DNA from: a bacterium UBP4_UBA6127
Lineage (GTDB): Bacteria; UBP4; UBA4092
Reading direction: 5' to 3'
Length of the DNA stretch: 51,070 bases
Assembly: GCA_002428325.1 (NCBI GenBank)
Contig: DIVR01000026.1
Span: forward strand, 90,591 to 141,660
Positions 16,730 through 25,441 of this stretch are shown here, one piece after another. The first letter of the stretch is position 1; each line of letters opens with the position of its first letter. The notes beneath the pieces were generated by a model. It searched no databases. It worked only from the letters and a program-made list of their open reading frames with translations, and was not told where the DNA came from. The translations under genes and the position numbers were made by a program.

Positions 16730-17558
16730 GCAGATAAAAGTATCTTCCCAACAAAAGGCTGAAGAGCCTATCTCTTCAGCCTGTGAGAGATGCCCTCTGG
16801 CCGTCCAGCGATTTGGGATAGACTTGGAAAAATGGGATTATATAGTAGCTCTGGCAGGAAATCCCAATACCGGTAAAAGCACCCTATTTAACGCATTGAC
16901 CGGACTACGCCAACATACCGGAAACTGGCCCGGAAAAACGGTTGCCCGGGCGGAAGGGGGATTTGGGTACCAGGATAAAAAATATAAAATCGTAGATTTA
17001 CCCGGGACCTATTCCCTGCTTTCGGCTTCGGTCGATGAAGAAATCGCCCGGGATTTCATCCTCTTCGGGAAACCTGACTGCACCCTGGTGGTGGTAGATT
17101 CCACCTGCCTGGAACGAAATCTGAACCTGGTGCTGCAGGTGATGGAAATCACGGATAAAGTCGTTGTGGTCGCCAACTTGATGGATGAAGCCAGACGACG
17201 GGGGATTGAAGTCAATTACCGCCGGTTGGGAGAAAACCTTGGGGTTCCCGTTATACCGGCCGCTGCCGCCAAAGGGGAAGGTATCTCGGAAATCCTGAAA
17301 GCTATCCATGATATGGTGATGGGCACCACCCACACCACTCCCCACAGAATAGCCAGCGAAGGCCCCTTGAAAGAAGCTGTGGATGAACTGACCGATATGA
17401 TTGAAAAAACCTATCCCGGGATTCCCAATGCCCGATGGATTGCCATGCGTCTCTTGGATGGCGACCAGAAAGTCAGGGAAACTCTGGCTAATGGAGACTT
17501 GGCCCAGCTCACCCAGGGACAGGTTAAAACCCGGGAATCTGTAGATTTGGATGTTTAA
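16713..17558 (+). CDS. feoB: FeoB GTPase subunit (split FeoB, N-terminal part)
   Basis: 281 residues with only the cytosolic half of FeoB. G1 is GNPNTGKST (49-57), the G2 region HTGNWPGKT, G3 DLPGTYSL, G4 NLMD and G5 AAAKG. A helical GDI-like segment follows (about 215-275) and then a stop. A short Cys-containing N-terminal extension (SACERCPLA, 22-30) precedes the G domain. FeoB uses GTP to drive Fe2+ uptake in low oxygen. The membrane half is encoded by the next gene, 17 bases on, with its own ribosome site, so the two presumably assemble into one transporter. The start is supported by AAAGGA five bases before ATG. Confidence 0.92.
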   Translation: MEPQNKQIKVSSQQKAEEPISSACERCPLAVQRFGIDLEKWDYIVALAGNPNTGKSTLFNALTGLRQHTGNWPGKTVARAEGGFGYQDKKYKIVDLPGTYSLLSASVDEEIARDFILFGKPDCTLVVVDSTCLERNLNLVLQVMEITDKVVVVANLMDEARRRGIEVNYRRLGENLGVPVIPAAAAKGEGISEILKAIHDMVMGTTHTTPHRIASEGPLKEAVDELTDMIEKTYPGIPNARWIAMRLLDGDQKVRETLANGDLAQLTQGQVKTRESVDLDV

Positions 17559-17575
17559 CCAAAGGACTTTATCGA

Positions 17576-18991
17576 ATGGACCAGAAACAACCCCCTAAAT
17601 CAAAATATACCCCTCAGGATATTCTAAATCGGGCCGATGCGCTTCAGCGTCAAATGGAATTTTCATTTCGGGATTCTATAATCCAGTCCACTTATGCCGA
17701 GGCAGAAAAGCTGTCCAAAGATGCCGTCCGGCAAAAAGGGGATGCCCTGCAAACCTGGGGAGACCGATTTGACCGGATAATCACCAATCCTTTTACGGGA
17801 CTTCCCTTAATGGGGTTAGGGCTGGCAACGGTTATCTGGATAACGATTGCCGGCGCCAATTATCCCTCCCAATGGATTTTCAATTTCCTTTTCTGGCTGG
17901 GAGATTTAGCTAAAAACCTCTTTGTCATGATGGGAGCTCCCTGGTGGTTGACCGGATTTATATGGGACGGAGTCTATCGAGGGTTAGCTTGGGTCGTAGC
18001 TGTCATGTTGCCTCCGATGGCTATCTTTTTCCCCATGTTTACCATTCTGGAAGATTTAGGATTTTTACCCCGGATATCTTTCAATATGGATTGGCTGTTC
18101 AAAATAGCCGGCGCCCATGGAAAACAGGCCCTGACCATGACCATGGGATTTGGCTGTAATGCTGCGGGAGTAACCGCCTGCCGAATCATTGATTCCCCCC
18201 GGGAACGGCTGATTGCTATCCTGACAAATAATTTTGTCCCCTGCAATGGCAGGTTCCCTACCCTGATTATGCTGGCCACCTTATTTGTAGCTGCCGGATT
18301 TCAGGGACTGGCCTCTTCTCTGATTGCCGCCGGAGCGGTGGTCCTGGTAGTCATGATTGGAGTAATGTTTACCTTACTAGTATCCGCCTTACTGTCCCGA
18401 ACAGTACTGAAAGGGGAACCTTCCAGTTTTTCCCTGGAACTTCCCCCCTACCGGAAACCTGATATTATCAGGATTTTCTATACTTCCACTGTAGAAAGGA
18501 CCCTCTTTGTCTTATGGCGAGCCATCACCATGGCTGCCCCCTGCGGTGGAATCATCTGGCTGTTCAGTAATCTCCATATATCCGGAAAGAGTTTATCTCT
18601 CTGGGCTTCTCAAGCCCTACAGCCTCTGGGCCATGCCATTGGGTTGGATGGAGTCATCTTGCTGGCTTATATTATTGCCATTCCAGCCAATGAAATTGTG
18701 GTGCCCACCATCCTGATGGTCTATTCCAATGCCGATAAGATGGTTGATCTTGCCACCATGGACCAGTTAAAAGCCCTTTTGATTGACCAGCAAGGCTGGA
18801 CTCTTCTGACCGCCATCAATTTGATGTTATTCTCACTTTTACATAATCCTTGTTCCACCGCTATCTGGACTATTTATTCAGAGACAAAAAGCCTGAAATG
18901 GACTGTCGTAGGGACTTTGATGCCCTTGAGCATCGCTTTTCTGGTAACCTTTATTGTGGCCCAAAGTTTGAGGGTCCTGGGCTGGTTCTAA
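17576..18991 (+). CDS. feoB: FeoB membrane permease subunit (split FeoB, C-terminal part)
   Basis: 471 residues. A soluble N-terminal helix region (1-65) is followed by about eight membrane spans with the two Gate (nucleoside-recognition-like) modules of FeoB: LEDLGFLPRISF, GFGCNAAGVTACRII and NNFVPCNGRFPTL in the first half, and IPANEIVVPTILMVY with LLHNPCSTAIWTIY in the second. The conserved membrane Cys residues (GCNAAG, PCNG, PCST) are present. ATG 17576 has AAAGGA nine bases upstream, so this is a true second cistron and not a frameshifted single gene. It would form the Fe2+ pore with the GTPase upstream. Confidence 0.92.
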   Translation: MDQKQPPKSKYTPQDILNRADALQRQMEFSFRDSIIQSTYAEAEKLSKDAVRQKGDALQTWGDRFDRIITNPFTGLPLMGLGLATVIWITIAGANYPSQWIFNFLFWLGDLAKNLFVMMGAPWWLTGFIWDGVYRGLAWVVAVMLPPMAIFFPMFTILEDLGFLPRISFNMDWLFKIAGAHGKQALTMTMGFGCNAAGVTACRIIDSPRERLIAILTNNFVPCNGRFPTLIMLATLFVAAGFQGLASSLIAAGAVVLVVMIGVMFTLLVSALLSRTVLKGEPSSFSLELPPYRKPDIIRIFYTSTVERTLFVLWRAITMAAPCGGIIWLFSNLHISGKSLSLWASQALQPLGHAIGLDGVILLAYIIAIPANEIVVPTILMVYSNADKMVDLATMDQLKALLIDQQGWTLLTAINLMLFSLLHNPCSTAIWTIYSETKSLKWTVVGTLMPLSIAFLVTFIVAQSLRVLGWF

Positions 18992-19079
18992 AAAGGAGGC
19001 TGTAACCCGGCCCCTTTGTGTCGTATGATAATAGGCAAACCCTCCCATCGGAGATGAACTATATCAGGAAGGAGTTATG

Positions 19080-20234
19080 ATGAAATACATCACATTAACA
19101 ACAATTATATTAGGATTAACCGTCTCATTAGCCAGCGGCGAAAAAATGGAGGCTTCTGCCAAACTGCAGGAGAACCTTTGGAAAACAACTCCGGGTAAGA
19201 GTGTCAATATCAGTGAAATCACGACCTATAAAGACTTCTTGCCTTTCACTTTCAAAGACAGCGGTCCCCCCATCATGTTCAGTGATGACCCCGAATATGC
19301 CCGAGATATGGGGATATGCGCCCGGGAATTGATTGATATCGGGACAGCCCGTTTATATCTTTATAATGTTAATGCAACTCCCAGCAATCACTTCAAGTTT
19401 TCAATCCTGCTGAAGAATGTATCCGAGAATAAAGCGACCGTATCCATTCTCCGCAGAGGGGTTGCCAATCCCAGCCAGGATTACCTGGGTGTCGGGAAAA
19501 GGGCCCTGGAAGGTTTTCTGAAAGGGAATAAAGGGAAAGATATTCATATCAATCCCGACCAGGTCGTTCACCTGGATAAATTCTGGGAAAAACATTCGGT
19601 CAAAAATAATGAATTAGCCCATGGATTTTATGAGATTTATACCGACCAGCCTCTGGATGTGATTTTCTGCGCATTACCCAATGTGCTAAATCCCATTAAA
19701 GCTTACAGCAGCATGACCGCTCTCACATCCAAAAATACCAATGCCGGCAGAGGACTCTATGTAAGTTCCGACCGAAAAGTCAATGTTGATAAAGTCATCG
19801 ATACCCAAAATGGTGTGGACCGGATTCGGTTGGTGGATGGTGTCGCAGATACCTGGGTCAAAGGAACCGACCATTTAACCGGAGATGCCGTCAAACTGGC
19901 GGGAAATTATGGAGTGCTTTATTCAGTCAATATTCCCATCAAAAGTATGGATGGCCGGGATTTAGCTGTTGTAATCATGGCAGAACCTTCAGGACAGGAT
20001 GGGTGCTCCTATGGTGGTTTAATAGAGACTTCTCCCTCCATGAATCTTTCTCCCAGCGGAATATTCCATACTCCTTCTGACAAATGGGCTTTCCTGGATA
20101 ATTCCAACGGAGCCCTGGTTGGAATTTATCGTCCGAGTAAAGAGACTCAAAATCTGGAATTGAAGTTTTCACCTCCGGGTTCTTCCTGTCTTCCGGTGGA
20201 TTTTCTGTTTATCCCGGTGAAGGCAAAAAAATAA
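19080..20234 (+). CDS. Secreted protein of unknown function
   Basis: 384 residues with a Sec signal peptide (about 1-20, ending SLASGE). The mature part looks all-beta and globular with no repeat, no membrane span and no lipobox. Visible blocks are ARLYLYNVNATPSNHFKF, SILLKNVSENKATVSIL and, near the end, YGGLIETSPSMNLSPSG. No family was recognised. ATG 19080 is chosen over the adjacent ATG 19077 because AAGGAG would be only two bases from the first. The next gene begins 25 bases downstream and is also secreted, so the two form an operon, probably separate from feoB, 85 bases upstream. Confidence 0.8.
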   Translation: MKYITLTTIILGLTVSLASGEKMEASAKLQENLWKTTPGKSVNISEITTYKDFLPFTFKDSGPPIMFSDDPEYARDMGICARELIDIGTARLYLYNVNATPSNHFKFSILLKNVSENKATVSILRRGVANPSQDYLGVGKRALEGFLKGNKGKDIHINPDQVVHLDKFWEKHSVKNNELAHGFYEIYTDQPLDVIFCALPNVLNPIKAYSSMTALTSKNTNAGRGLYVSSDRKVNVDKVIDTQNGVDRIRLVDGVADTWVKGTDHLTGDAVKLAGNYGVLYSVNIPIKSMDGRDLAVVIMAEPSGQDGCSYGGLIETSPSMNLSPSGIFHTPSDKWAFLDNSNGALVGIYRPSKETQNLELKFSPPGSSCLPVDFLFIPVKAKK

Positions 20235-20259
20235 CTTAATCTATGAACAGGAGATTTTT

Positions 20260-21795
20260 ATGCGGAGTTTATCCCATAAATCTTCAAGGTCTTTACCCCT
20301 CCTGACAAAAGCGGGATTGATAGGAATCATCAACCTATTACTATTACCGATTTCAGTTTTGGCAGACACCCTGGCTCTCCCAGCCAGGGCTGCCAATGCC
20401 CAGACCGGCTCTCAGCTGAAAGAATATCTTTCTCCCCTGAGTCTCTCACTGAGAGAAGAAGCTATCTATACGGAAATCACCAGCGGCAATGTCCCCGTTT
20501 TTCTCAGAACCTTCGTCTCGATTACCATTACCTCCACCCTTTCCGGCCAGTCCCATGCGGTTAGCTACCAAACTCTGCCGGAATATTTTACCCTGGGAAC
20601 TGATACGGATTATTTTCTGATGCCCATGAGTCCCCTGCTGGCCCAGAAAGTCGCGGATTTTACCGGGTGTTCAATGCCCACCCGAAAGATGGTCAATGAT
20701 ATCTGGAAAAATGCCTCTATTAAAATGAATCCCACCCCGATTGCGCCCAGTGCCCAGATGATCACGATCCCGGTTTTTTATGACCATAATACGATTATCC
20801 GGCAACAACGGGAGGCTTTCCTGCCGGGCCAACCCATGGGAACCTTGACCGGAGGACAAAAAAAAGATGTGGTGATCACTAAACTCCTGGCCACTACCAC
20901 CGCTAAGGTAGCCATTTACGGATGGCATTATCCCAGCGGTTCAGTGATTCAAAATCTCTATCTGGGACACGAAGATTCTTATGCAGACTACAGCCATGGT
21001 ATTCGGTTCATAAAATCACAAATCACCCTGGATGGAAATACCACTACCCTGCAGCAGGTATTGAAAGATACCACTTACTGTTGGCTGTTAAGTGATGAAG
21101 GGGCCGTAACGACTTCCCGGTATCCCATTCCTGAGCCAGCGAGGTTTCCTTTAATCGACAGTTTTCCTTCCACCGGCAGAGAATTAGATTCTTGGACTGA
21201 TAAATTTACCCATCTCGCCATTACCAGTTTTACCCCCAATTCTCCCGGGGGAGATGGTTATGCGCTGGTAGTGAAAGACCCTTCCGGAGGAATGGAGACG
21301 ACCCGGACCGGGAACCTGACCGATAAGGATTATTTTATCCAATGCCATATCTATTGCCTCTATCGGCCTGAATTAGCCTCTGATGGATATGAGAGATGCG
21401 GCATTTTCCTTCGGGATAATGGGAATGGTTCTTTTGAACATACCACCGGTGGCGGAGGGTATTGCTATGCCATAGCATGGGATTCTAATAATGGCAGGCT
21501 CTGGTGCCTGAAATCAGTCAATGGGGCCGTTACCGATTTGAATTCCAGTCCGCTATATTATCCTTCCAGCGGCTGGCGTAATTTTCGAATTGAAGCCCTT
21601 GGGAATCAGATAAAATTCCTATTGGACGGGACCCTCATTTTAACCTCGAATGATACAACATTCTCCCAGGGGCAATGTGGGATTGGGTTCCATGAATACT
21701 TCACTACCAATTCCAATATGCGGGGAACTTATGCCGATAACTTCATGGCAGATGCCATCACAGCCAGCCAGGTCTCGCATTGGGAACTCTATTAA
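20260..21795 (+). CDS. Secreted two-domain protein with a concanavalin-like C-terminal fold
   Basis: 511 residues. The signal peptide is about 1-36. Residues about 40-300 carry conserved-looking blocks (GTDTDYFLMPMSPLLAQKVAD, split here as seen, then VFYDHNTIIRQQR and YADYSHGIRFI) that resemble a widespread family of uncharacterised exported bacterial proteins. Residues about 310-505 look like a beta-sandwich of the LamG/laminarinase-like type (WRNFRIEALGNQIKFLLDGT, ADNFMADAI). The second domain suggests binding to a carbohydrate or surface glycan. CAGGAGA lies upstream of the ATG. It forms an operon with the preceding secreted protein. No enzyme motif was identified. Confidence 0.78.
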   Translation: MRSLSHKSSRSLPLLTKAGLIGIINLLLLPISVLADTLALPARAANAQTGSQLKEYLSPLSLSLREEAIYTEITSGNVPVFLRTFVSITITSTLSGQSHAVSYQTLPEYFTLGTDTDYFLMPMSPLLAQKVADFTGCSMPTRKMVNDIWKNASIKMNPTPIAPSAQMITIPVFYDHNTIIRQQREAFLPGQPMGTLTGGQKKDVVITKLLATTTAKVAIYGWHYPSGSVIQNLYLGHEDSYADYSHGIRFIKSQITLDGNTTTLQQVLKDTTYCWLLSDEGAVTTSRYPIPEPARFPLIDSFPSTGRELDSWTDKFTHLAITSFTPNSPGGDGYALVVKDPSGGMETTRTGNLTDKDYFIQCHIYCLYRPELASDGYERCGIFLRDNGNGSFEHTTGGGGYCYAIAWDSNNGRLWCLKSVNGAVTDLNSSPLYYPSSGWRNFRIEALGNQIKFLLDGTLILTSNDTTFSQGQCGIGFHEYFTTNSNMRGTYADNFMADAITASQVSHWELY

Positions 21796-22107
21796 TCAGG
21801 CGGCCTTTCTCCCTGGTGTGGGTTGGCTTTGCTATCCCCCAAAAGACCCTTTGCTCATCCTCTTTTGACAGCTGTCAAAAAATTATCTTCTTTATAATCA
21901 GTACTCTATAAATCTTAAACTTTTCTTAACCTGTTCGTATTAGGAATCATTCTCATTTTATAAACAGGCTTTATCTGGAATAAAGGCACCTGACTATTTA
22001 TCCTATTTAGGTTATTTTGAGTCCAACCCTGCCAGTGATAGAAGCATCAAAGAATTTAATAACACTTCCACCTTATTCATTATTTATGGCTGGCCTAAGA
22101 CCCCAAC
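21796..22107. other. Spacer between convergent genes, ~310 bases
   Basis: This holds palindrome copy 2 (21863-21880), AT-rich stretches with TATAAT (near 21892) and TATAAA (near 21907), and an ATTCTCATT word (near 21951) that resembles half of a Fur-type site. No open frame or recognised RNA was found. The position between convergent genes, with -10-like words, leaves room for a small RNA. Confidence 0.35.
21863..21880. repeat. 18-bp perfect palindrome, copy 2
   Basis: TTTTGACAGCTGTCAAAA. Its inner 16 bases are identical to 12695-12710. It lies 68 bases after the secreted-protein stop. Confidence 0.75.
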
Positions 22108-22153
22108 AAAAAAAACCCCGGGAAGGATGAATGAAACATCCCGTCCCAGGGTT
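22108..22153 (-). terminator. Terminator of the AspT/YidE-type transporter gene
   Basis: On the minus strand AACCCTGGGA pairs with TCCCGGGGTT (one U.G), with a further CGGGATG/CATCC inner stem, followed by eight T. Confidence 0.85.
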
Positions 22154-22173
22154 TTAATAAATAGTCAGATTAT

Positions 22174-23859
22174 TTATCGAAGTATGAAAAGCACCATGAT
22201 CTGGGCTGATAAGACTCGAAGCAACATGACCAGAGGATAAACGGTCGCATAAGAAATATTAGGAGCATCCGAATGAGGAACAATCCCGGTCGCAAAAGCT
22301 AACGCGGGAGGATCCGTCATACTGCCTGCCACTAAACCACAGATGGTCAGATAATTGGTCTTAAAGAAGAATCTGGCAATCAGGGCAATAATCAATATCG
22401 GCACAAAGGTAATCAAGGCGGCACATGCCATCCAATAAAGGCCGCTTCCCTGGACCAGGGTGGCCACAAACTTATCCCCGGACATCAATCCGACGCAGGT
22501 TAAAAAGAGGACAATCCCCAGTTCCCGCAACATAAAATTAGCGCTGATAGGCATATACCAGACCAAGGGACCAATTCGCCCTAACCGGCTCAGCAGGATT
22601 GCCACCACTAAAGGGCCACCCGCCAGACCGAGTTTGACCGGAGCCGGCATTCCCGGAAAATACATCGGATAACTGCCCAGGATAACTCCCAAGGCAATTC
22701 CTACCAGAACCGGAATAATTTCCGGATGGTTCAGCTGTCTCAGGGAATTCCCCAGTTCAGCGGCTACCTTTTTGATATTTTCTTCCAAACCGACGGCCAG
22801 AACCGTATCCCCGAATTGGAAAGTAAAATCAGCGTTGGGAGAAAATTCAATATCCGCGCGGCTGATGCGGGTAATATTCACATCATATTTATCCAAGCAT
22901 TCCAGTTCATCAATGGTTTTACCCAGGATACTTTTCTTGGTAACCAGGATACGCTTGGTAATAATACTGCTGGGAAGGGCTTTCAGGTCCACTTTGCTGA
23001 GTTCACCCACCACCAGTTTAATTTCATCCAAGTCTTCCCGAGGACCCACCGCCAGAAGGATATCGCCAATATGAATCACTGTATCCGGCTGGGCAACCTC
23101 CACTTTTCCTTCATGGAGGATTCGGGAAATAACCACACTGGAATCTTCCAGAGAGGGTATTTTTTCGATAATCAGCCCTTCCAGGTTAGGATTCTTAACT
23201 TCAATGTTATATACAGCTAAAAGGGAAGCGGATTTACTTTGTAATTGTTTAAATTCATCGGCCTCATGGAGAGGGTCAATTTTAAAGAGAAACCGGACTA
23301 AAATCATTGTCAGGATAATACCAATAATCCCAAAGGGATAGGCGACAGCATATCCCAGACCGGGTAATTTGGCGATTTCCTGGGCATTTGGATTACCGGC
23401 CCAAAGGTCTTTTAATGCCTGTTGGGAAGCAGCCAATGAAGGGGTATTGGTGGTTGCTCCGGAGAAAAGGCCCACTGCAATCTCCCTGGGTATTCCGGAA
23501 AAATAATTCAGCAGAACTGTGATAATGACCCCCATGATTACAATACCGGCGGCCATAATATTAAGTTTCATGCCTTGCCTACGCAAAGAAGCAAAGAAAC
23601 CCGGTCCTACTTGCAAACCAATACTGTACACGAAAAGAATCAATCCAAACTCACGGACAAATTCCATTATTTCGTGATTAATGGTGATTTTAAAATGGCC
23701 AAAAAGAAGACCCGAAAATAAAACGCCTCCGATACCCAGACTGATACCGAAGACACGGATGCTTCCAAAAGCCAACCCGAGAGCTGCCACAATACTGATG
23801 ACCAGTACAGTATGGGCTACGCTGTCAGGAGACTGAAACAGGGTAATTAGCCAATCCAT
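22174..23859 (-). CDS. AspT/YidE-YbjL family transporter with two RCK_C domains
   Basis: 561 residues. Five N-terminal spans (LVISIVAALGLAFGSIRVFGIS; FGLILFVYSIGLQVGPGFF; GLFSGATTNTPSLAASQQAL), two central TrkA-C/RCK_C domains (about 190-370, each ending in DILLAVG or DTVLAVG), and a second membrane half (GLAGGPLVVAILLSRLG; LAGSMTDPPALAFA-type block). This duplicated layout is that of the aspartate:alanine exchanger family. Substrates of most members, including E. coli YidE and YbjL, are not settled. The RCK_C modules suggest gating by a small ligand. AAAGG lies upstream of ATG 23859. The gene is monocistronic between two hairpin terminators. Confidence 0.88.
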   Translation of the reverse strand: MDWLITLFQSPDSVAHTVLVISIVAALGLAFGSIRVFGISLGIGGVLFSGLLFGHFKITINHEIMEFVREFGLILFVYSIGLQVGPGFFASLRRQGMKLNIMAAGIVIMGVIITVLLNYFSGIPREIAVGLFSGATTNTPSLAASQQALKDLWAGNPNAQEIAKLPGLGYAVAYPFGIIGIILTMILVRFLFKIDPLHEADEFKQLQSKSASLLAVYNIEVKNPNLEGLIIEKIPSLEDSSVVISRILHEGKVEVAQPDTVIHIGDILLAVGPREDLDEIKLVVGELSKVDLKALPSSIITKRILVTKKSILGKTIDELECLDKYDVNITRISRADIEFSPNADFTFQFGDTVLAVGLEENIKKVAAELGNSLRQLNHPEIIPVLVGIALGVILGSYPMYFPGMPAPVKLGLAGGPLVVAILLSRLGRIGPLVWYMPISANFMLRELGIVLFLTCVGLMSGDKFVATLVQGSGLYWMACAALITFVPILIIALIARFFFKTNYLTICGLVAGSMTDPPALAFATGIVPHSDAPNISYATVYPLVMLLRVLSAQIMVLFILR

Positions 23860-23919
23860 ACAAGACCTTTCTTCTCAAAGAATTAACAATGATGGTTATT
23901 AAACCGATTTTGATAGCAA

Positions 23920-23961
23920 TAAAAAGAGGAACAATATCCTGTGTCAGGTGTTATTGTTCCT
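23920..23961 (-). terminator. Hairpin with U-tract between apgM and the transporter gene
   Basis: On the minus strand AGGAACAATA and TATTGTTCCT (10 bp) enclose an inner CCTG/CAGG stem and are followed by CTTTTTATT. It is the second hairpin after apgM and lies only 60 bases before the transporter ATG, so it may be a back-up terminator or a leader attenuator. Confidence 0.6.
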
Positions 23962-24073
23962 GTTGGTTACTAATCAATTAAACCCCGCCATACCTTGAAG
24001 AAACACTAATTTCTTATTTATAACTATACCAAATTCCCAGGAGAATCTCCAACCCCGGGGAGTAAAATTTAAC

Positions 24074-24112
24074 CTGAAAGAAACCGGCAAGGGAGATGTA
24101 ACTCCCCTGCCG
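24074..24112 (-). terminator. Terminator after apgM
   Basis: On the minus strand CGGCAGGGGAG and CTCCCTTGCCG pair across a 6-base loop, then GTTTCTTTC. The stem is strong and the U-tract imperfect. Confidence 0.65.
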
Positions 24113-24134
24113 TCAATGGTTCATTATAGTAAAA

Positions 24135-25343
24135 TTAGGCTCCGAACTTTTCCAGCTTCATAGCATGAGCCATCGCCAGAGAAAGGGCATATTTAGCTTC
24201 AAAATTACCCAGGGAACCCTTGGCGCAAGTGCTTTCATTGAAAGCTTCTGATTTATCTCTCCGGGCATATTGAGAGAAAAGCAGGAAAGGAACCCCATGC
24301 CAGGAATGGGATTTCATGACCGCCGGGGTAGAATGGTCGCCGGTTACAATCAGGCAATCCGGATTTAAATCCAGCAGTTGTGGGATATATTTATCCGCTT
24401 CTTCAATCATCTGGACTTTCTTGGCAAAATCCCCATCTTCTCCACGGGAATCGGTGTATTTGAAATGGACAAAGAAGAAGTCATAGTCATTCCAATGTTT
24501 CCGCAAGGCATCCATCTGGTCATCCAGATTATTCAAACCCTGAAGTACATTCATTCCAACCAGGTGGGCTAACCCTTTGTACATGGGATAAACCGCCACT
24601 GCCAGGGGGTTGAGTTTATAAACATCCTGGAACTGGGGAATCACGGGCTTAGAAGCAAACCCACGAAGCAACATCATATTGGCAGGATGTTCTTCTTTAA
24701 GGGTTTCTTTGACTTTCGCTAAAAAGTCATTAATGACAGCAGCCGCTTTATCCGCTTCAGGTTCCATGGCTTTCACAGCTTTAGGAGGAACCCCTGTCTT
24801 CTGGGGATCCGTATCAGTCAACTTATCAGAAAGTCCCTTACCCCGGAAAACGACCATCGCCCGATGTTCTTTTTCAGCCTGAATGAAGAATTTGACTCCA
24901 TCCAGTTTGACTGTTTCGGAAATCTTCTTACAGAGGTTATCGCAGATATCCGTGGCGATCCGGCCGGCTCGGCGGTCAGTTACATTTCCATTGCTATCAA
25001 TGGTACAGAAATTGATTCGGGCGGCTATATCATCATCGCCCTGTTGGAATCCAACACCGGCGGCCGAAAGGGCTCCCCGGCCAATCTGATGTTCCAGCGG
25101 GTCATAACCAAAAATGGCCAAGTGGCCCGGTCCGGAACCGGGAGTGATCCCGGGAAAAATGGGAATACTCAACCCTAAACTGGAATTGTATGCCAGTTTA
25201 TCCAGGTTGGGCGTATTAGCCGCTTCTAATTCAGTTAATTCAGATTCAGGAGTCGGCAGACCTCCCACCCCATCCATGACAAAATAAATAATTTTTGAAG
25301 GAGTCTCTTTGGAAAGGCTCTTCAGGAGTTCGATATGATTCAT
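24135..25343 (-). CDS. apgM: 2,3-bisphosphoglycerate-independent phosphoglycerate mutase, archaeal type
   Basis: 402 residues of the alkaline-phosphatase superfamily. Metal-site and nucleophile motifs are visible: FVMDGVGG (Asp24), the active Ser70 in ITPGSGPGHLAIFGYDP, HFKYTDSRGEDGD, and VTGDHSTP with SWHGVPF. The block RGALSAAGVGF is characteristic of ApgM rather than the longer GpmI. It interconverts 3- and 2-phosphoglycerate in glycolysis and gluconeogenesis. AAAGGA lies eight bases before the ATG. The MFS permease gene ends about 100 bases upstream and may be co-transcribed. Full length, no defects seen. Confidence 0.95.
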   Translation of the reverse strand: MNHIELLKSLSKETPSKIIYFVMDGVGGLPTPESELTELEAANTPNLDKLAYNSSLGLSIPIFPGITPGSGPGHLAIFGYDPLEHQIGRGALSAAGVGFQQGDDDIAARINFCTIDSNGNVTDRRAGRIATDICDNLCKKISETVKLDGVKFFIQAEKEHRAMVVFRGKGLSDKLTDTDPQKTGVPPKAVKAMEPEADKAAAVINDFLAKVKETLKEEHPANMMLLRGFASKPVIPQFQDVYKLNPLAVAVYPMYKGLAHLVGMNVLQGLNNLDDQMDALRKHWNDYDFFFVHFKYTDSRGEDGDFAKKVQMIEEADKYIPQLLDLNPDCLIVTGDHSTPAVMKSHSWHGVPFLLFSQYARRDKSEAFNESTCAKGSLGNFEAKYALSLAMAHAMKLEKFGA

Positions 25344-25441
25344 TGGTCAGGTCCTTTCAATCGATTAATTTATATTAATTCTACATCAATCAGTTTATTG
25401 AAAATCTTCCGGCATCGTCAATAGAGTACAATATTCTTTTC

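Noticed and set aside
17540..17580. A frameshift or assembly error splitting FeoB
   Set aside because: The second cistron has its own AAAGGA and ATG at proper spacing, and the break falls at a domain border, so a natural split is better supported.
18992..19030. Terminator after the FeoB permease
   Set aside because: AAAGGAGGC and GCCCCTTT pair only partly and no U-tract follows; not called.
22726..23220. A 164-codon open frame on the plus strand
   Set aside because: It lies wholly inside the AspT/YidE-type gene in antisense, has no homology signal and no independent ribosome site; it is a shadow frame.
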